In this document: piece by piece, positions 43,313 to 50,744 of the stretch | Position numbering within the stretch: the first letter of the stretch is position 1 | Layout of the letters: every line of letters starts with the position of its first letter | NCBI RefSeq assembly: GCF_004777465.1 | Contig: NZ_CP038462.1 | Location: forward strand, 2,480,001 to 2,544,000 | DNA length: 64,000 nucleotides | DNA from: Nocardioides daphniae | GTDB taxonomy: Bacteria; Actinomycetota; Actinomycetes; Propionibacteriales; Nocardioidaceae | Direction of reading: 5' to 3' | Made by a program: the position numbers and the translations under genes | The notes under the pieces: model-generated | What the model was told of the DNA's origin: nothing | Database searches by the model: none | The model's input: the letters and a program-made list of their open reading frames with translations, nothing else

Positions 43313-43798
43313 TCACGGCCCCTCGCCGGCGACGACCTGCTGGGCGAGGTACTGCTGGGCGCCGATCCGCTCGATCGCGTCGAGCTGGCTCTCGAACCAG
43401 TCGGCGTGCTTCTCCTCGTCGCGCACCATCTCCTCGAAGACCGAGGCCGTGCCGTGGTCGCCGAACCCGTGGCACTCCTGCGCGGCGGCGTTGAACTGCG
43501 CGACCGCGGCCCGCTCGCTGTCGAGGGCGAGCCGCAGCATCTCCTCGGCGGTCTCCCCCACGTGGATGGCACCGAGACGCTGCAGGTTGGGGTGCCCGTC
43601 GAAGAGGAGGATCCGGTTGATCAGGTCGTCGGCGTCGCGCATCTCGTCGATGGAGAGGTCGTAGAAGACCTTGCCGAGCTTGCCCAGGCCCCAGTTGTCG
43701 AGCATCCGGGCGTGCAGGAAGTACGTGTTGGTGACGGTCAGCTCGAACGTCAATGCGTCGTTGAGGAGCTCGACCACTCGTGGACTGAGGGGCTGCAT
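43313..43798 (-). CDS. bfr: Bacterioferritin
   Basis: A 161-residue iron-storage protein of the haem-binding ferritin family. Ferroxidase ligands: Glu19 (TFELTVTNTYFLH), Glu52 with haem Met53 in DEMRDADDLI, Glu95 (DSERAAVAQ), Glu128 and His131 (RDEEKHADWF). The expected His54-equivalent is Asp55 here (M-R-D where other actinobacteria have M-R-H). It stores Fe(III) released later with help from Bfd, encoded next on the same strand. A weaker DtxR-like box lies upstream at 43858-43876. It ends close to the convergent permease gene. Confidence 0.92.
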   Translation of the reverse strand: MQPLSPRVVELLNDALTFELTVTNTYFLHARMLDNWGLGKLGKVFYDLSIDEMRDADDLINRILLFDGHPNLQRLGAIHVGETAEEMLRLALDSERAAVAQFNAAAQECHGFGDHGTASVFEEMVRDEEKHADWFESQLDAIERIGAQQYLAQQVVAGEGP

Positions 43799-43857
43799 GG
43801 ACTACCTCCGAGATCGGGACTGACCCAGGTCTCGACTCTGGCACATCCCGGTGGCGG

Positions 43858-43876
43858 TGAGGCCAGCCTTACTTCG
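43858..43876 (-). promoter_or_regulatory. Possible DtxR/IdeR-like box upstream of bfr
   Basis: CGAAGTAAGGCTGGCCTCA on the minus strand matches the 19-bp consensus at 12 positions and lies 60 bp before the bfr ATG, within the bfd-bfr gap. Weaker than the other boxes here; in relatives this kind of site activates storage genes. Confidence 0.4.
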
Positions 43877-43887
43877 CCGAAAGTCGG

Positions 43888-44091
43888 TCAGCTCGCCGCG
43901 CCGTCGGCGACCAGCAGCTCGCACTCGCGGGCGTGGTGACGGGAGACCACGTTCTTGACGGAGAAGATGCACGAGCCGCAGTCCTGGGCGGCTCCGGTCG
44001 ACCGGCACACCGCAGCCACCGTGCGCGCACCGTCGCTCAGTGCGGCATCGATGTCCCGGTCGCTCACGACGCGGCAGTGGCACACGATCAC
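43888..44091 (-). CDS. bfd: Bacterioferritin-associated ferredoxin Bfd
   Basis: A 67-residue [2Fe-2S] protein. Cysteines Cys4 and Cys6 (MIVCHCR) and Cys38, Cys41 (QDCGSCIF) fit the Bfd pattern; Bfd passes electrons to bacterioferritin to release stored iron. GTG 44091 has AGGAG 7 nt upstream. Two overlapping DtxR-like boxes lie at 44108-44136, so it should be induced when iron is scarce. Its partner bfr lies 90 bp downstream. Confidence 0.9.
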   Translation of the reverse strand: MIVCHCRVVSDRDIDAALSDGARTVAAVCRSTGAAQDCGSCIFSVKNVVSRHHARECELLVADGAAS

Positions 44092-44107
44092 GCGTCGCTC
44101 CTGTCGA

Positions 44108-44136
44108 TTAGGTTGCCCTAACTAAGGCTAACCTTA
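44108..44136 (-). promoter_or_regulatory. Two overlapping DtxR/IdeR-like boxes offset by 10 bp, bfd promoter
   Basis: Box 1 TTAGGTTGCCCTAACTAAG (44108-44126, 13/19) and box 2, read on the minus strand, TAAGGTTAGCCTTAGTTAG (44118-44136, 14/19). The 10-bp offset places two repressor dimers on one stretch of DNA, as in DtxR-family double sites. Confidence 0.7.
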
Positions 44137-44181
44137 CCCCGTCTCCGTCCCCAAACGCCCATCCACGGAACGGGCGAGTAG

Positions 44182-44209
44182 TTGAATTCTGCATCAACTG
44201 CGCTAGCGT
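44182..44209 (+). promoter_or_regulatory. Promoter TTGAAT-N16-TAGCGT of the hydrolase gene
   Basis: -35 TTGAAT (44182-44187), 16-nt spacer, -10 TAGCGT (44204-44209). The expected mRNA start is about 35 nt before ATG 44250. Confidence 0.5.
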
Positions 44210-44249
44210 GGCGAGCGTCCACACGTCCCTCCCCACACCGGAAGCAGCC

Positions 44250-44927
44250 ATGACACCCCTCTCGACCGGCAGCCCCTTCACTCCCCCGGTCGTCGCGACC
44301 ACCCACCCTGACCCGGCCGCACCGCTCGTCGTCCTGCTGCACGGTCGCGGCTCGCACGAGCAAGAGATCCTCGGCCTGGCGCCCCACCTCCCCGCCGGCC
44401 CGGAGTACGCCGCCGTACGCGCGCCGATCGCGGAGGGCGGCGGCTACGCCTGGTTCGCCAACCGTGGCATCGGACGGCCGGTCGCCGAGTCCCTGCGCAG
44501 CACCATGGACTGGTTCGGCACCTGGCTCGACGAGGTCGCTCCCGCCGGGCGCCCGGTGGTGCTGGTCGGCTTCAGCGGTGGCGCGGCCTTCGCCGGCGGC
44601 CTGGCCCTCGACGACCCGTCGCGCCACGCCGGGGTCGCGGTCCTGCACGGCACCCTGCCCTTCGACGCCGGGCTCAGCACCGACCCCGGTCAGCTCAACG
44701 GTCTCCCGGTCTTCGTCGCCCAGGGCGACGCCGACCACGTGATCCCTCGCGAGCTGCTGGGCCGCACGTGGGACTACCTGCACACCACCTCGGGTGCGAC
44801 GGTCACCTCGCAGCGCCACCCGGGCGGCCACCAGCTGACCACCTCGACCGTCGAGCAGCTCGGCGACTGGATCACCCGGGTACTGAGTCAGGTGCTCGGC
44901 CAGGCAGGGCCTGCTCCTCGTCCGTGA
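44250..44927 (+). CDS. Alpha/beta hydrolase, phospholipase/carboxylesterase family
   Basis: A 225-residue alpha/beta hydrolase without a signal peptide. The oxyanion region is LVVLLHGRGSHEQEILGLAP, the nucleophile Ser is in VLVGFSGGAAFAGGLALDD, the Asp in VAQGDADHVIPRELLGRT and the His in QRHPGGHQLTTST. This is the carboxylesterase/phospholipase-like (PF02230) layout. Substrate unknown. Its 3' end overlaps the convergent hypothetical gene by 56 bp. Confidence 0.83.
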   Translation: MTPLSTGSPFTPPVVATTHPDPAAPLVVLLHGRGSHEQEILGLAPHLPAGPEYAAVRAPIAEGGGYAWFANRGIGRPVAESLRSTMDWFGTWLDEVAPAGRPVVLVGFSGGAAFAGGLALDDPSRHAGVAVLHGTLPFDAGLSTDPGQLNGLPVFVAQGDADHVIPRELLGRTWDYLHTTSGATVTSQRHPGGHQLTTSTVEQLGDWITRVLSQVLGQAGPAPRP

Positions 44928-45525
44928 GGATCGTGGTGACGACCGCGGTGAGGGCCGGCGTACGTGGCGAGGAGCTGAAGCCGAACCGGCACGGCGGGTC
45001 GACCGGCGCCAGCGAGCCCAGGTCGACGCCGTCGAAGGATCCCTGCGCCGAGGTGATGCGGCGGACGTCCGTCGCGCCGTAGACCTCCGTACGCCCGCCC
45101 CCGGCGCTCCCGCGGGTCCGGACGCCGCGCATCACGACGCGGGCGACCGGGTCGGTGACCCGAGACCAGGCCGGCGCGGTGGCCAACCGCGGCGGCACGA
45201 GGCGCAGCAGCGCACCCAGCGGCGTACGGCCGCCGACGGCGAGCTGCAGCCGCAACGACGGCGTCTCCACGCTCCACCCCGGTTCGCCCGCTCGTTCGAC
45301 GACGTCGACGGGCTCGACCCGGACCTCGTCGAAGCGGTAGGTCGTGGCGACGAACTCGGCCACCTGCTGCGTCGGGGCGAGCAGCACCCGGTGCCCGTCA
45401 GCAGTCTCGACCATCACGTCGGCGAAATTCCCGAAGGGCGAGGAGCCCCAGCGTCCGACGACGGCACGTAGGCCGCTCGTCGTGCCGACCCCGGCGATGT
45501 GGCCCTCGAAGCGGAGACGGGTCAT
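44872..45525 (-). CDS. Conserved actinobacterial protein of unknown function
   Basis: A 217-residue soluble protein beginning MTRLRFEGHIAGVGTTSGLR. The fold looks beta-rich (FADVMVETADGHRVLLAPTQ, SLRLQLAVGGRTPLGALLRL) with a conserved PVDPPCRFGFSSSPRTPAL near the end. I do not recognise a function. The start ATG 45525 precedes the only plausible domain. Its last 56 nt overlap the convergent hydrolase gene. Confidence 0.65.
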   Translation of the reverse strand: MTRLRFEGHIAGVGTTSGLRAVVGRWGSSPFGNFADVMVETADGHRVLLAPTQQVAEFVATTYRFDEVRVEPVDVVERAGEPGWSVETPSLRLQLAVGGRTPLGALLRLVPPRLATAPAWSRVTDPVARVVMRGVRTRGSAGGGRTEVYGATDVRRITSAQGSFDGVDLGSLAPVDPPCRFGFSSSPRTPALTAVVTTILTDEEQALPGRAPDSVPG

Positions 45526-45553
45526 GGCCGCGACGCTACCGGGGCGGGAAAGC

Positions 45554-45589
45554 ACGAAGGCCCGGATCCGTGAGGATCTAGGCCTTCGT
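45554..45589 (-). terminator. Hairpin terminator after tRNA-fMet copy 1
   Basis: ACGAAGGCC...GGCCTTCGT encloses GGATCC-GTGA-GGATCT; it lies 7 nt beyond the tRNA 3' end and is followed by TTTCC on the minus strand. Confidence 0.7.
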
Positions 45590-45595
45590 CATGAG

Positions 45596-45669
45596 TAGCG
45601 GGGACAGGATTTGAACCTGCGACCTCTGGGTTATGAGCCCAGCGAGCTACCGAGCTGCTCCACCCCGCG
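45596..45669 (-). tRNA. Initiator tRNA-fMet (CAT), copy 1
   Basis: 74-nt tRNA, CAT anticodon in CTGGG-CTCATAA-CCCAG. The three consecutive G-C pairs in the anticodon stem and the C1/T72 mismatch at the acceptor end mark it as initiator, not elongator. CCA is not encoded. The sequence equals copy 2 at 56021. Confidence 0.95.
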
Positions 45670-45755
45670 TCGGTGAGATGAACCGTACCTGACCCGTTCA
45701 AGGGAGTCACATCGGTGGGTCGGCAACCGGCCGCAGCCGCGCCGCCGCACCGCCC

Positions 45756-45761
45756 TAGGAT
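45756..45761 (+). promoter_or_regulatory. -10 element TAGGAT, leaderless yjdM promoter
   Basis: TAGGAT, 6 nt, then the ATG at 45768. Confidence 0.45.
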
Positions 45762-45767
45762 CAGCTC

Positions 45768-46124
45768 ATGGCCGACACGCTCCCGCCCTGCCCGCAGTGC
45801 TCCAGCGAGTACACGTACGAGATGGGCGAGCTGCTCGTCTGCCCCGAGTGCGCGCACGAGTGGTCGCCGAGCGAGCAGGCCGAGGCCGAGGCGGCCGAGG
45901 CGGCCGCGGTGATCCGCGACGCCGTGGGCAACGAGCTCCACGACGGCGACACCGTCACGATCGCCAAGGACCTCAAGATCAAGGGCGCCTCCGGCACCAT
46001 CAAGGTCGGCACACGGGTCAAGGGCATCCGGCTCGTCCAGGGCGTCGGCGACCACGACATCGAGGGCAAGGTCGACGGGTTCGGCCCGCTCCAGCTCAAG
46101 TCCAGCGTGGTGAAGAAGGTCTGA
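45768..46124 (+). CDS. yjdM: Zinc-ribbon protein YjdM (PhnA family)
   Basis: A 118-residue protein with an N-terminal zinc ribbon (PPCPQCSSEYTYE with VCPECAHEW) and a C-terminal SH3-like domain (DGDTVTIAKDLKIKGASGTI, VKGIRLVQG). It is the family once named PhnA for a link to alkylphosphonate use; the true role is unknown. Leaderless start suggested by TAGGAT 6 nt upstream of the ATG. Confidence 0.92.
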   Translation: MADTLPPCPQCSSEYTYEMGELLVCPECAHEWSPSEQAEAEAAEAAAVIRDAVGNELHDGDTVTIAKDLKIKGASGTIKVGTRVKGIRLVQGVGDHDIEGKVDGFGPLQLKSSVVKKV

Positions 46125-46141
46125 CCCCGCCCGGCCCGCCG

Positions 46142-46197
46142 GAACTGCGGAGAAGATGAAGGCGGGACGGCGTTTCGCGGCATCATCTCCACAGTTC
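46142..46197. terminator. Imperfect long hairpin between yjdM and the DUF6314 gene
   Basis: GAACTG-c-GGAGA-a-GATGA pairs with TCATCTCC-a-CAGTTC across a 22-nt loop. It separates two convergent genes. Confidence 0.5.
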
Positions 46198-46223
46198 GCG
46201 GGGCAACGAGCGACCCAGAGCGC

Positions 46224-46642
46224 TCAGGCGCTGGTCAGCCGGGTGACCATGACGTAGTCCTTGTGCGGGCCACCCACCTGCCAGGTCACCCGCCACGTCG
46301 TCGGCCCGAGCTCGACCAGCCGGCATACGTGTCCGCCCCGCACAGGTGCACCACCTGCGCCCCGGGCGACCAGGGGTGGAAGTCGCGGCCGTCGTCGAAG
46401 ATGACCATCCAGCCGCCCTCGCGCTCGACGACGTACAGCACCCGGCTCACCTCGATGTCGGCGCCACGGCGGTGCATCGTGCCCTGCTCGGCCCACCGGA
46501 CCCGTCCGTCGTCCTCGACGGAGAGCTCGACCGTCCCGTCGACGTCGATCACCTCGTCGGCGAGGCGGTCGGTGACGACGCGCTCGAAGGCCCACCGGCC
46601 GACCAGGCTGCGGGGGTCGTGCGGGGAGGACACCTCGGTCAC
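46224..46642 (-). CDS. DUF6314 family protein, frameshifted near 46328
   Basis: A ~139-residue protein with a lipocalin-like beta barrel: LVGRWAFERVVTDRLADEVI, VRWAEQGTMHRRGADIEVSR, LYVVEREGGWMVIFDDGRDF and, after a single-base change near 46328, CRLVELGPTTWRVTWQVGGP-HKDY with VMVTRLTSA. W-x-V-x-G-P-x-K-D-Y is typical of DUF6314. Function unknown. Its stop codon region follows the LysR gene by overlap, so the two likely form one transcript. Confidence 0.72.
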
Positions 46643-47562
46643 CGTGCGCTGCGGGCGGCCAGCGCCACCAGGTCACGGGCCGGGCCCTCGGGCGGCTGCG
46701 GGCCACCCAGCCACACGGCGTGCAGGACGCGGGTCAGGTCGAGGCCGGTGACCTGGACCGCCACCAGGCGTCGGGTGGCCAGGTCGTCGCGGACCGCGTG
46801 ACGGCCCAGGGCGGCAGGTCCGGCGCCGGCGGCGACCGCGGAGCGTACGGCGGTGGTGCTGGAGAGCTCGAGGGCCGGCGGCACCATCCGGTGACGGGCG
46901 AGCGCCCGCTCCAGGACGGTCCGGGTGCCCGACCCCTGCTCGCGCACCACCAGCGGGGTGGCGGCGAGCTGCTCGGCGGTGACGGGACGACGGCCCCGGC
47001 GGGCCCACGGGTGACCGGGGCCGACGACCACGACCAGCTCGTCGACCCCCACCTTGCGCCGGCGCAGGCCGCGCGGAGCCTCCGGCCCTTCGACGAAGCC
47101 GAGGTCGACCGCGCCGTCCTGCACGAGCTTCACCACGTTGGCGGAGTTGGTCGCCGTCATGGTCAGCTCCGAGGGGGAACGGCCCCCGCGGGACTGCTCG
47201 GTGCGCAGGGCCACCATCCAGCCGGGCAGCAGGTGCTCGGCGATGGTGAGGCTGGCGGCCACGTTGAGGTGGCCGCGGCGGTCGATCTTGAGGGCGGCGA
47301 TGCCGGTGTCCAGCTCCTCCGCCGCCTCGACGACGCGCGCGGCCCACTGCGAGACCAGCTCACCGATCGGCGTCAGCTCCGAGCCGCGCTTGCTGCGCAC
47401 CAGCAGGGGCTCGCCGACGAGGCTCTCCATCGTCTGGATCCGGGAGCTCGCTGCCTGCTGCGTGATGCCGAGCTGGATGGCCGCGGCGCCCATGCTCCTC
47501 GTACGCCCGACGACCAGCAGCAGCTCCAACGCGCGCAGGTCGGGGACGTGGGGTGACAGCAC
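46639..47562 (-). CDS. LysR-family transcriptional regulator
   Basis: A ~307-residue LysR regulator. HTH: LRALELLLVVGRTRSMGAAA and LGITQQAASSRIQTMESLVG. The C-terminal periplasmic-binding-like sensor domain has LTMTATNSANVVKLVQDGAV and LAATPLVVREQGSGTRTVLE. It is divergent from the ferredoxin-NADP reductase gene, the classic place for a LysR target. I take GTG 47562 (VLSPHVPDLRALELL) as start because TACTGT lies 7 nt upstream; a longer frame to 47640 exists but would overlap the other promoter. Confidence 0.88.
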   Translation of the reverse strand: MLSPHVPDLRALELLLVVGRTRSMGAAAIQLGITQQAASSRIQTMESLVGEPLLVRSKRGSELTPIGELVSQWAARVVEAAEELDTGIAALKIDRRGHLNVAASLTIAEHLLPGWMVALRTEQSRGGRSPSELTMTATNSANVVKLVQDGAVDLGFVEGPEAPRGLRRRKVGVDELVVVVGPGHPWARRGRRPVTAEQLAATPLVVREQGSGTRTVLERALARHRMVPPALELSSTTAVRSAVAAGAGPAALGRHAVRDDLATRRLVAVQVTGLDLTRVLHAVWLGGPQPPEGPARDLVALAARSAR

Positions 47563-47569
47563 TCTCACA

Positions 47570-47575
47570 ACAGTA
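47570..47575 (-). promoter_or_regulatory. -10 element TACTGT, leaderless LysR promoter
   Basis: TACTGT on the minus strand, 7 nt (TGTGAGA), then GTG 47562. Confidence 0.5.
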
Positions 47576-47638
47576 TCTTGTGACGACACAGGCGAACCCT
47601 CGTTGTGACAGGTTGGACCGATCACGCAGGCTTGTCCC

Positions 47639-48973
47639 ATGACTCTTCGTGTTGCCGTCGTGGGCGCTGGGCCCGCCGGGATCTATGCCGCCGACATCCT
47701 CACCAAGTCCGAGGTCGACGTCTCCGTCGACCTCTTCGAGCGTCTGCCGGCGCCGTTCGGCCTGGTGCGCTACGGCGTCGCCCCCGACCACCCGCGCATC
47801 AAGGAGATCATCAAGGCTCTCCAGCGCGTCCTCGCCAAGCCCGAGGTCCGCTTCATCGGCAACGTCGACTACGGCACCGACGTCAAGCTCGAGGAGCTCC
47901 GCGAGTTCTACGACGCCGTGATCTTCTCGACCGGCGCCATGGCCGACCGCGACCTCCGCATCCCCGGCGAGGACCTCAAGCGCTCCTACGGCGCGGCCGA
48001 CTTCGTCTCCTGGTACGACTCGCACCCCGACGTGCCGCAGACGTGGGACTTCGGCAACGGCACCCACGCCGCCGTGATCGGCGTCGGCAACGTCGCGCTC
48101 GACGTGGCCCGGGTGCTGGCCAAGACCGCCGACGAGATGCTGGTGACCGACATCCCGAGCAGGTCCACGCGGGCCTCGCCTCGAAGAAGATCACCGACGT
48201 CCACGTCTTCGCGCGCCGCGGCCCGGCGTACGCGAAGTTCTCGCCGATGGAGCTGCGCGAGCTCAACCACTCCCCCAACGTCGAGGTCATCGTCCACCCC
48301 GAGGGCTTCGAGGTCGACGACCACTCGATGGAGCACATCTCCAAGCACAAGACCCACAAGCTGGTGCTCGACATCCTGGCCAACTGGGTGGGCCGCGACA
48401 TCGAGGGCAAGCCGCACCGCATCCACCTCCACTTCATGGAGGCGCCCACGGAGGTCCTCGGCGAGGACGGCGAGGTCGTCGGCCTGCGCACCGAGCGCAC
48501 CGAGCTGGTCGGCGACGGATCCGTGCGTGGCACCGGCGAGTTCACCGACTGGCCCGTCCAGTCGGTCTACCGCGCGGTGGGCTACGCCTCGTCGCCGCTG
48601 CTGGGCCTGCCCTTCGACGAGCGCGAGCTGGTCATCCCCAACGAGGGTGGCCGCGTGCTGGGCCTCGACGGCGACCACGTGCCCAACACGTTCGTCACCG
48701 GCTGGGTCAAGCGCGGACCGGTCGGCCTGATCGGCCACACCAAGTCCGACGCCGCCGAGACCGTCGGCCACGTGCTCGAGACCACGTCGGAGACCGCCCC
48801 GTCCCGCGAGCCCGCCGACGTCGACGCCTTCCTGCGCGAGCGCGGCATCGACTTCGTGACCGTCGAGCAGGGAGCAGATCGACGCCGCCGAGATCGCCCT
48901 CGGCGAGGCGCAGGAGCGTCAGCGCGTCAAGCTGCCCACCCGCGCGGACATGCTCGGCGCGCGCCAGGCCTGA
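47639..48973 (+). CDS. fprA: Ferredoxin/adrenodoxin-type NADP+ reductase (FprA), frameshifted
   Basis: A ~444-residue FAD enzyme that shuttles electrons between NADPH and ferredoxin. FAD motif: VAVVGAGPAGIYAADILTKS; PAPFGLVRYGVAPDHPRIKE; NADP motif: HAAVIGVGNVALDVARVLAK. Near 48163 the frame changes in DIPEQVHAGLASKKITDVHV; the middle FARRGPAYAKFSPMELRELN and HRIHLHFMEAPTEVLGEDGE is intact. A second break near 48872 leads to EQIDAAEIALGEAQERQRVK and the TGA at 48973. It is divergent from the LysR gene, which may control it. Confidence 0.88.
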
Positions 48974-48986
48974 GGCACGTCGTACG

Positions 48987-49034
48987 AACGACGCCGCGGC
49001 CGCTCGGATCTCTCCGGGCGGCCGCGGCGTCGTT
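48987..49034. terminator. Strong hairpin after fprA
   Basis: AACGACGCCGCGGCCGC and its complement form a perfect 17-bp stem around a 14-nt loop. It separates fprA from the convergent small CxxC protein gene. Confidence 0.8.
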
Positions 49035-49050
49035 GCGTGGGGCGGGGTCG

Positions 49051-49221
49051 TCAGCGACCCATCATGCGGCTGAACCAGCTGCCGCTGCTCGCCTTCTCCT
49101 CGGCGGCGTGGCCGGTGCACCACTGGTTGGCAGGCACGGACGCCTTGACCTGGGCGACGTGCTGGCCGCAACCGGACCAGGTGGTCTTCTTGCAGGTCTT
49201 GCAGGTGACGGGTCGGCACAT
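49051..49221 (-). CDS. Small Cys-rich protein (56 residues)
   Basis: A 56-residue protein, MCRPVTCKTCKKTTWSGCGQ at the N-terminus, with Cys2, Cys7, Cys10, Cys18 and another Cys in NQWCTGHAAEE. The C-K-T-C and S-G-C-G-Q-H pattern looks like a small zinc or Fe-S binding module seen widely in actinobacteria. The tail is short and basic. AGGAG precedes the ATG. Function unknown. Confidence 0.72.
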   Translation of the reverse strand: MCRPVTCKTCKKTTWSGCGQHVAQVKASVPANQWCTGHAAEEKASSGSWFSRMMGR

Positions 49222-49282
49222 GGGGTTTCTCCTCGTTCGGTCGAGCTGGGTGGGGGTGGGTGTGGTCAGGGGTCGGAGGGCG

Positions 49283-49597
49283 TCAGCCCTGGCCGGTCTC
49301 GAGCGGGTGGCCGGCACGGGCCCAGGCGATGGTCCCGCCCAGGACGTCGACGGCGTCGATGCCGGCGGCGCGCATCACGTCGGCCATCGCCGAGCTGCGC
49401 CCGCCCGACGCGCAGATCACGTGCACGGGGCGGGTGCGGTCGAGCTCGTCGAGACGGGTCATCAGGCGGCTCATGGGGAGGTTCGTCGCGCCGGGCACGT
49501 GCCCCTCGCGGTACTCCTGCACCTCCCGGACGTCCACGAACAACGCGCCCTCGGCGTGCACCTGCGCCGCTCGGGCGATGTCGATCTCGCTCTTCAT
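49283..49597 (-). CDS. Rhodanese-like sulfurtransferase
   Basis: A 104-residue single-domain rhodanese that carries sulfane sulfur as a Cys persulfide. Catalytic Cys62 is in VHVICASGGRSSAMADVMRA; the upstream FVDVREVQEYREGHVPGATN is the Cdc25/rhodanese motif. GAGGAG precedes the ATG. Divergent to a CstR-like repressor, with a twin CCCCC-TA-GGGGG operator between, which implies induction by reactive sulfur species. Confidence 0.9.
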   Translation of the reverse strand: MKSEIDIARAAQVHAEGALFVDVREVQEYREGHVPGATNLPMSRLMTRLDELDRTRPVHVICASGGRSSAMADVMRAAGIDAVDVLGGTIAWARAGHPLETGQG

Positions 49598-49623
49598 CTG
49601 GTCTCCTCGCCATCCCGTGATTG

Positions 49624-49639
49624 ATCCCCCTGGGGGGAT
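49624..49639. promoter_or_regulatory. Operator 1 of the rhodanese/CstR intergenic region
   Basis: ATCCCCCTGGGGGGAT, a near palindrome 27 nt before the rhodanese ATG. A minus-strand -10 candidate TACGGT (49645-49650) lies between the two operators. Confidence 0.65.
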
Positions 49640-49655
49640 GTCACTACCGTAGCAG

Positions 49656-49671
49656 AACCCCCTAGGGGGAT
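49656..49671. promoter_or_regulatory. Operator 2, adjacent to the -10 of the CstR-like gene
   Basis: Perfect CCCCC-TA-GGGGG palindrome (49658-49669) within AACCCCCTAGGGGGAT. A plus-strand -10 TACAGT (49673-49678) follows immediately, so a bound repressor blocks polymerase. Centres of the two operators are 32 bp apart. Confidence 0.7.
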
Positions 49672-49751
49672 GTACAGTTGGCGTAGGTCCTCGCGGACGA
49701 GCGCGACCGACCGGGCGCCACGCCGGCGCTGACGAACGAAGGACATGACTG

Positions 49752-50018
49752 ATGGACCTGGACCCCACCGACATCAAGGCGATCATCACCCGCATGAAGC
49801 GGGCCAACGGCCACCTCGCCAGCGTGATCCGCATGCTGGAGGAGGGCTCCGACTGCGAGTCGGCCCTGACCCAGCTCGCGGCGGTCAACAAGGCGCTCTC
49901 GCGCGCCGGCTACGCCCTCGTGGCGACCGGGCTGCAGCAGTGCCTGGCCGCCAGCGAGGACGGGCTCGACGGCGTCGACGCCAAGAAGATGGAGAAGCTC
50001 TTCCTCTCGCTGGCCTGA
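49752..50018 (+). CDS. CsoR-family metal/persulfide-sensing repressor, CstR-like
   Basis: An 88-residue all-helical repressor (DUF156). Cys35 (EGSDCESALTQL) and Cys64 (ATGLQQCLAASEDG) match the two sensing Cys of CsoR/CstR and are 29 residues apart as in S. aureus CstR. Copper-sensing CsoR has His four residues before the second Cys; here it is Gly60, so copper binding is unlikely and persulfide sensing (CstR type) is inferred. Operators next door and the divergent rhodanese support this. Confidence 0.85.
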   Translation: MDLDPTDIKAIITRMKRANGHLASVIRMLEEGSDCESALTQLAAVNKALSRAGYALVATGLQQCLAASEDGLDGVDAKKMEKLFLSLA

Positions 50019-50044
50019 CCCGCTCCCCCGTGCCCCCCACGCAC

Positions 50045-50077
50045 GACGCGGTCGCCAGCAGGGCTGGCGACCGCGTC
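50045..50077. terminator. Perfect hairpin between CstR-like and fasciclin genes
   Basis: GACGCGGTCGCCAGC and complement, 15-bp stem with a 3-nt loop; genes are convergent here. Confidence 0.75.
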
Positions 50078-50102
50078 GGTGGGGTCAGGGGTCAGGTGCG
50101 GG

Positions 50103-50744
50103 TCACACGTCGATCGGGCGCAGCACCAGGAAGATGCCGTGCGCGATCTGCTTGTTGCCCTTGTTGATGTCGAACTTGCCCGGCACCAGCAGCGGGTCGA
50201 AGTCGTTGCGGTCGAGGTCGCGCAGCTGCACGATCCCGAACCGCTTGGAGAGGACGTCGACCGTGACCGCGCCACCCTGCGCCGTGGTCAGCGAGGCGTT
50301 GTCGGACTTCAGCGCGGTGGCGGAGTCGATCGTCGCCCCGGGCACCACGTGGTAGAGCAGGACCTGCTCGATGGTGTCGACGCCGACCGCGTCGACGAGG
50401 GTCTGGAAGGTCGCCTTCTCCGACCAGCGGTACTTCCCGGTGAGGTCCTTGGCGAGCAGCTTGAACGAGAAGTCGTTGGGCAGGAAGGCCGTCAGTGCGA
50501 CGTTGCCGTCGGCGAGCACGGAGACCGCGCTGTCGGGCTTGGCCTCGAGGACGGCCAGCACGGCCTCGGTGAGGATGTCGTAGTCGGCGGAGTTGCGGTC
50601 GAACTGGTTGCCGTCGGCGGTCAGCACGGCGGCGAGGCTCCTGGTCCCGGTGGGCTCGGCGGCCGTCGCGGTGCTCGGCGCGAGCAGGCCGGCGCTGAGC
50701 ACGGCGGTGCTGGCCAGGGTGGCTGCGATGGTGCGGACCTTCAT
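50103..50744 (-). CDS. Secreted fasciclin-domain protein
   Basis: A 213-residue protein with a signal peptide (RTIAATLASTAVLSAGLLAP, cleaved near TATAAEP) and one FAS1 domain: LTEAVLAVLEAKPDSAVSVL, ALTAFLPNDFSFKLLA, VGVDTIEQVLLYHVVPGATI and VDVLSKRFGIVQLRDLD. These proteins act in adhesion or cell-surface matrix binding. GGGAGGA precedes the ATG. No membrane anchor, so it is secreted or loosely bound. Confidence 0.88.
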   Translation of the reverse strand: MKVRTIAATLASTAVLSAGLLAPSTATAAEPTGTRSLAAVLTADGNQFDRNSADYDILTEAVLAVLEAKPDSAVSVLADGNVALTAFLPNDFSFKLLAKDLTGKYRWSEKATFQTLVDAVGVDTIEQVLLYHVVPGATIDSATALKSDNASLTTAQGGAVTVDVLSKRFGIVQLRDLDRNDFDPLLVPGKFDINKGNKQIAHGIFLVLRPIDV

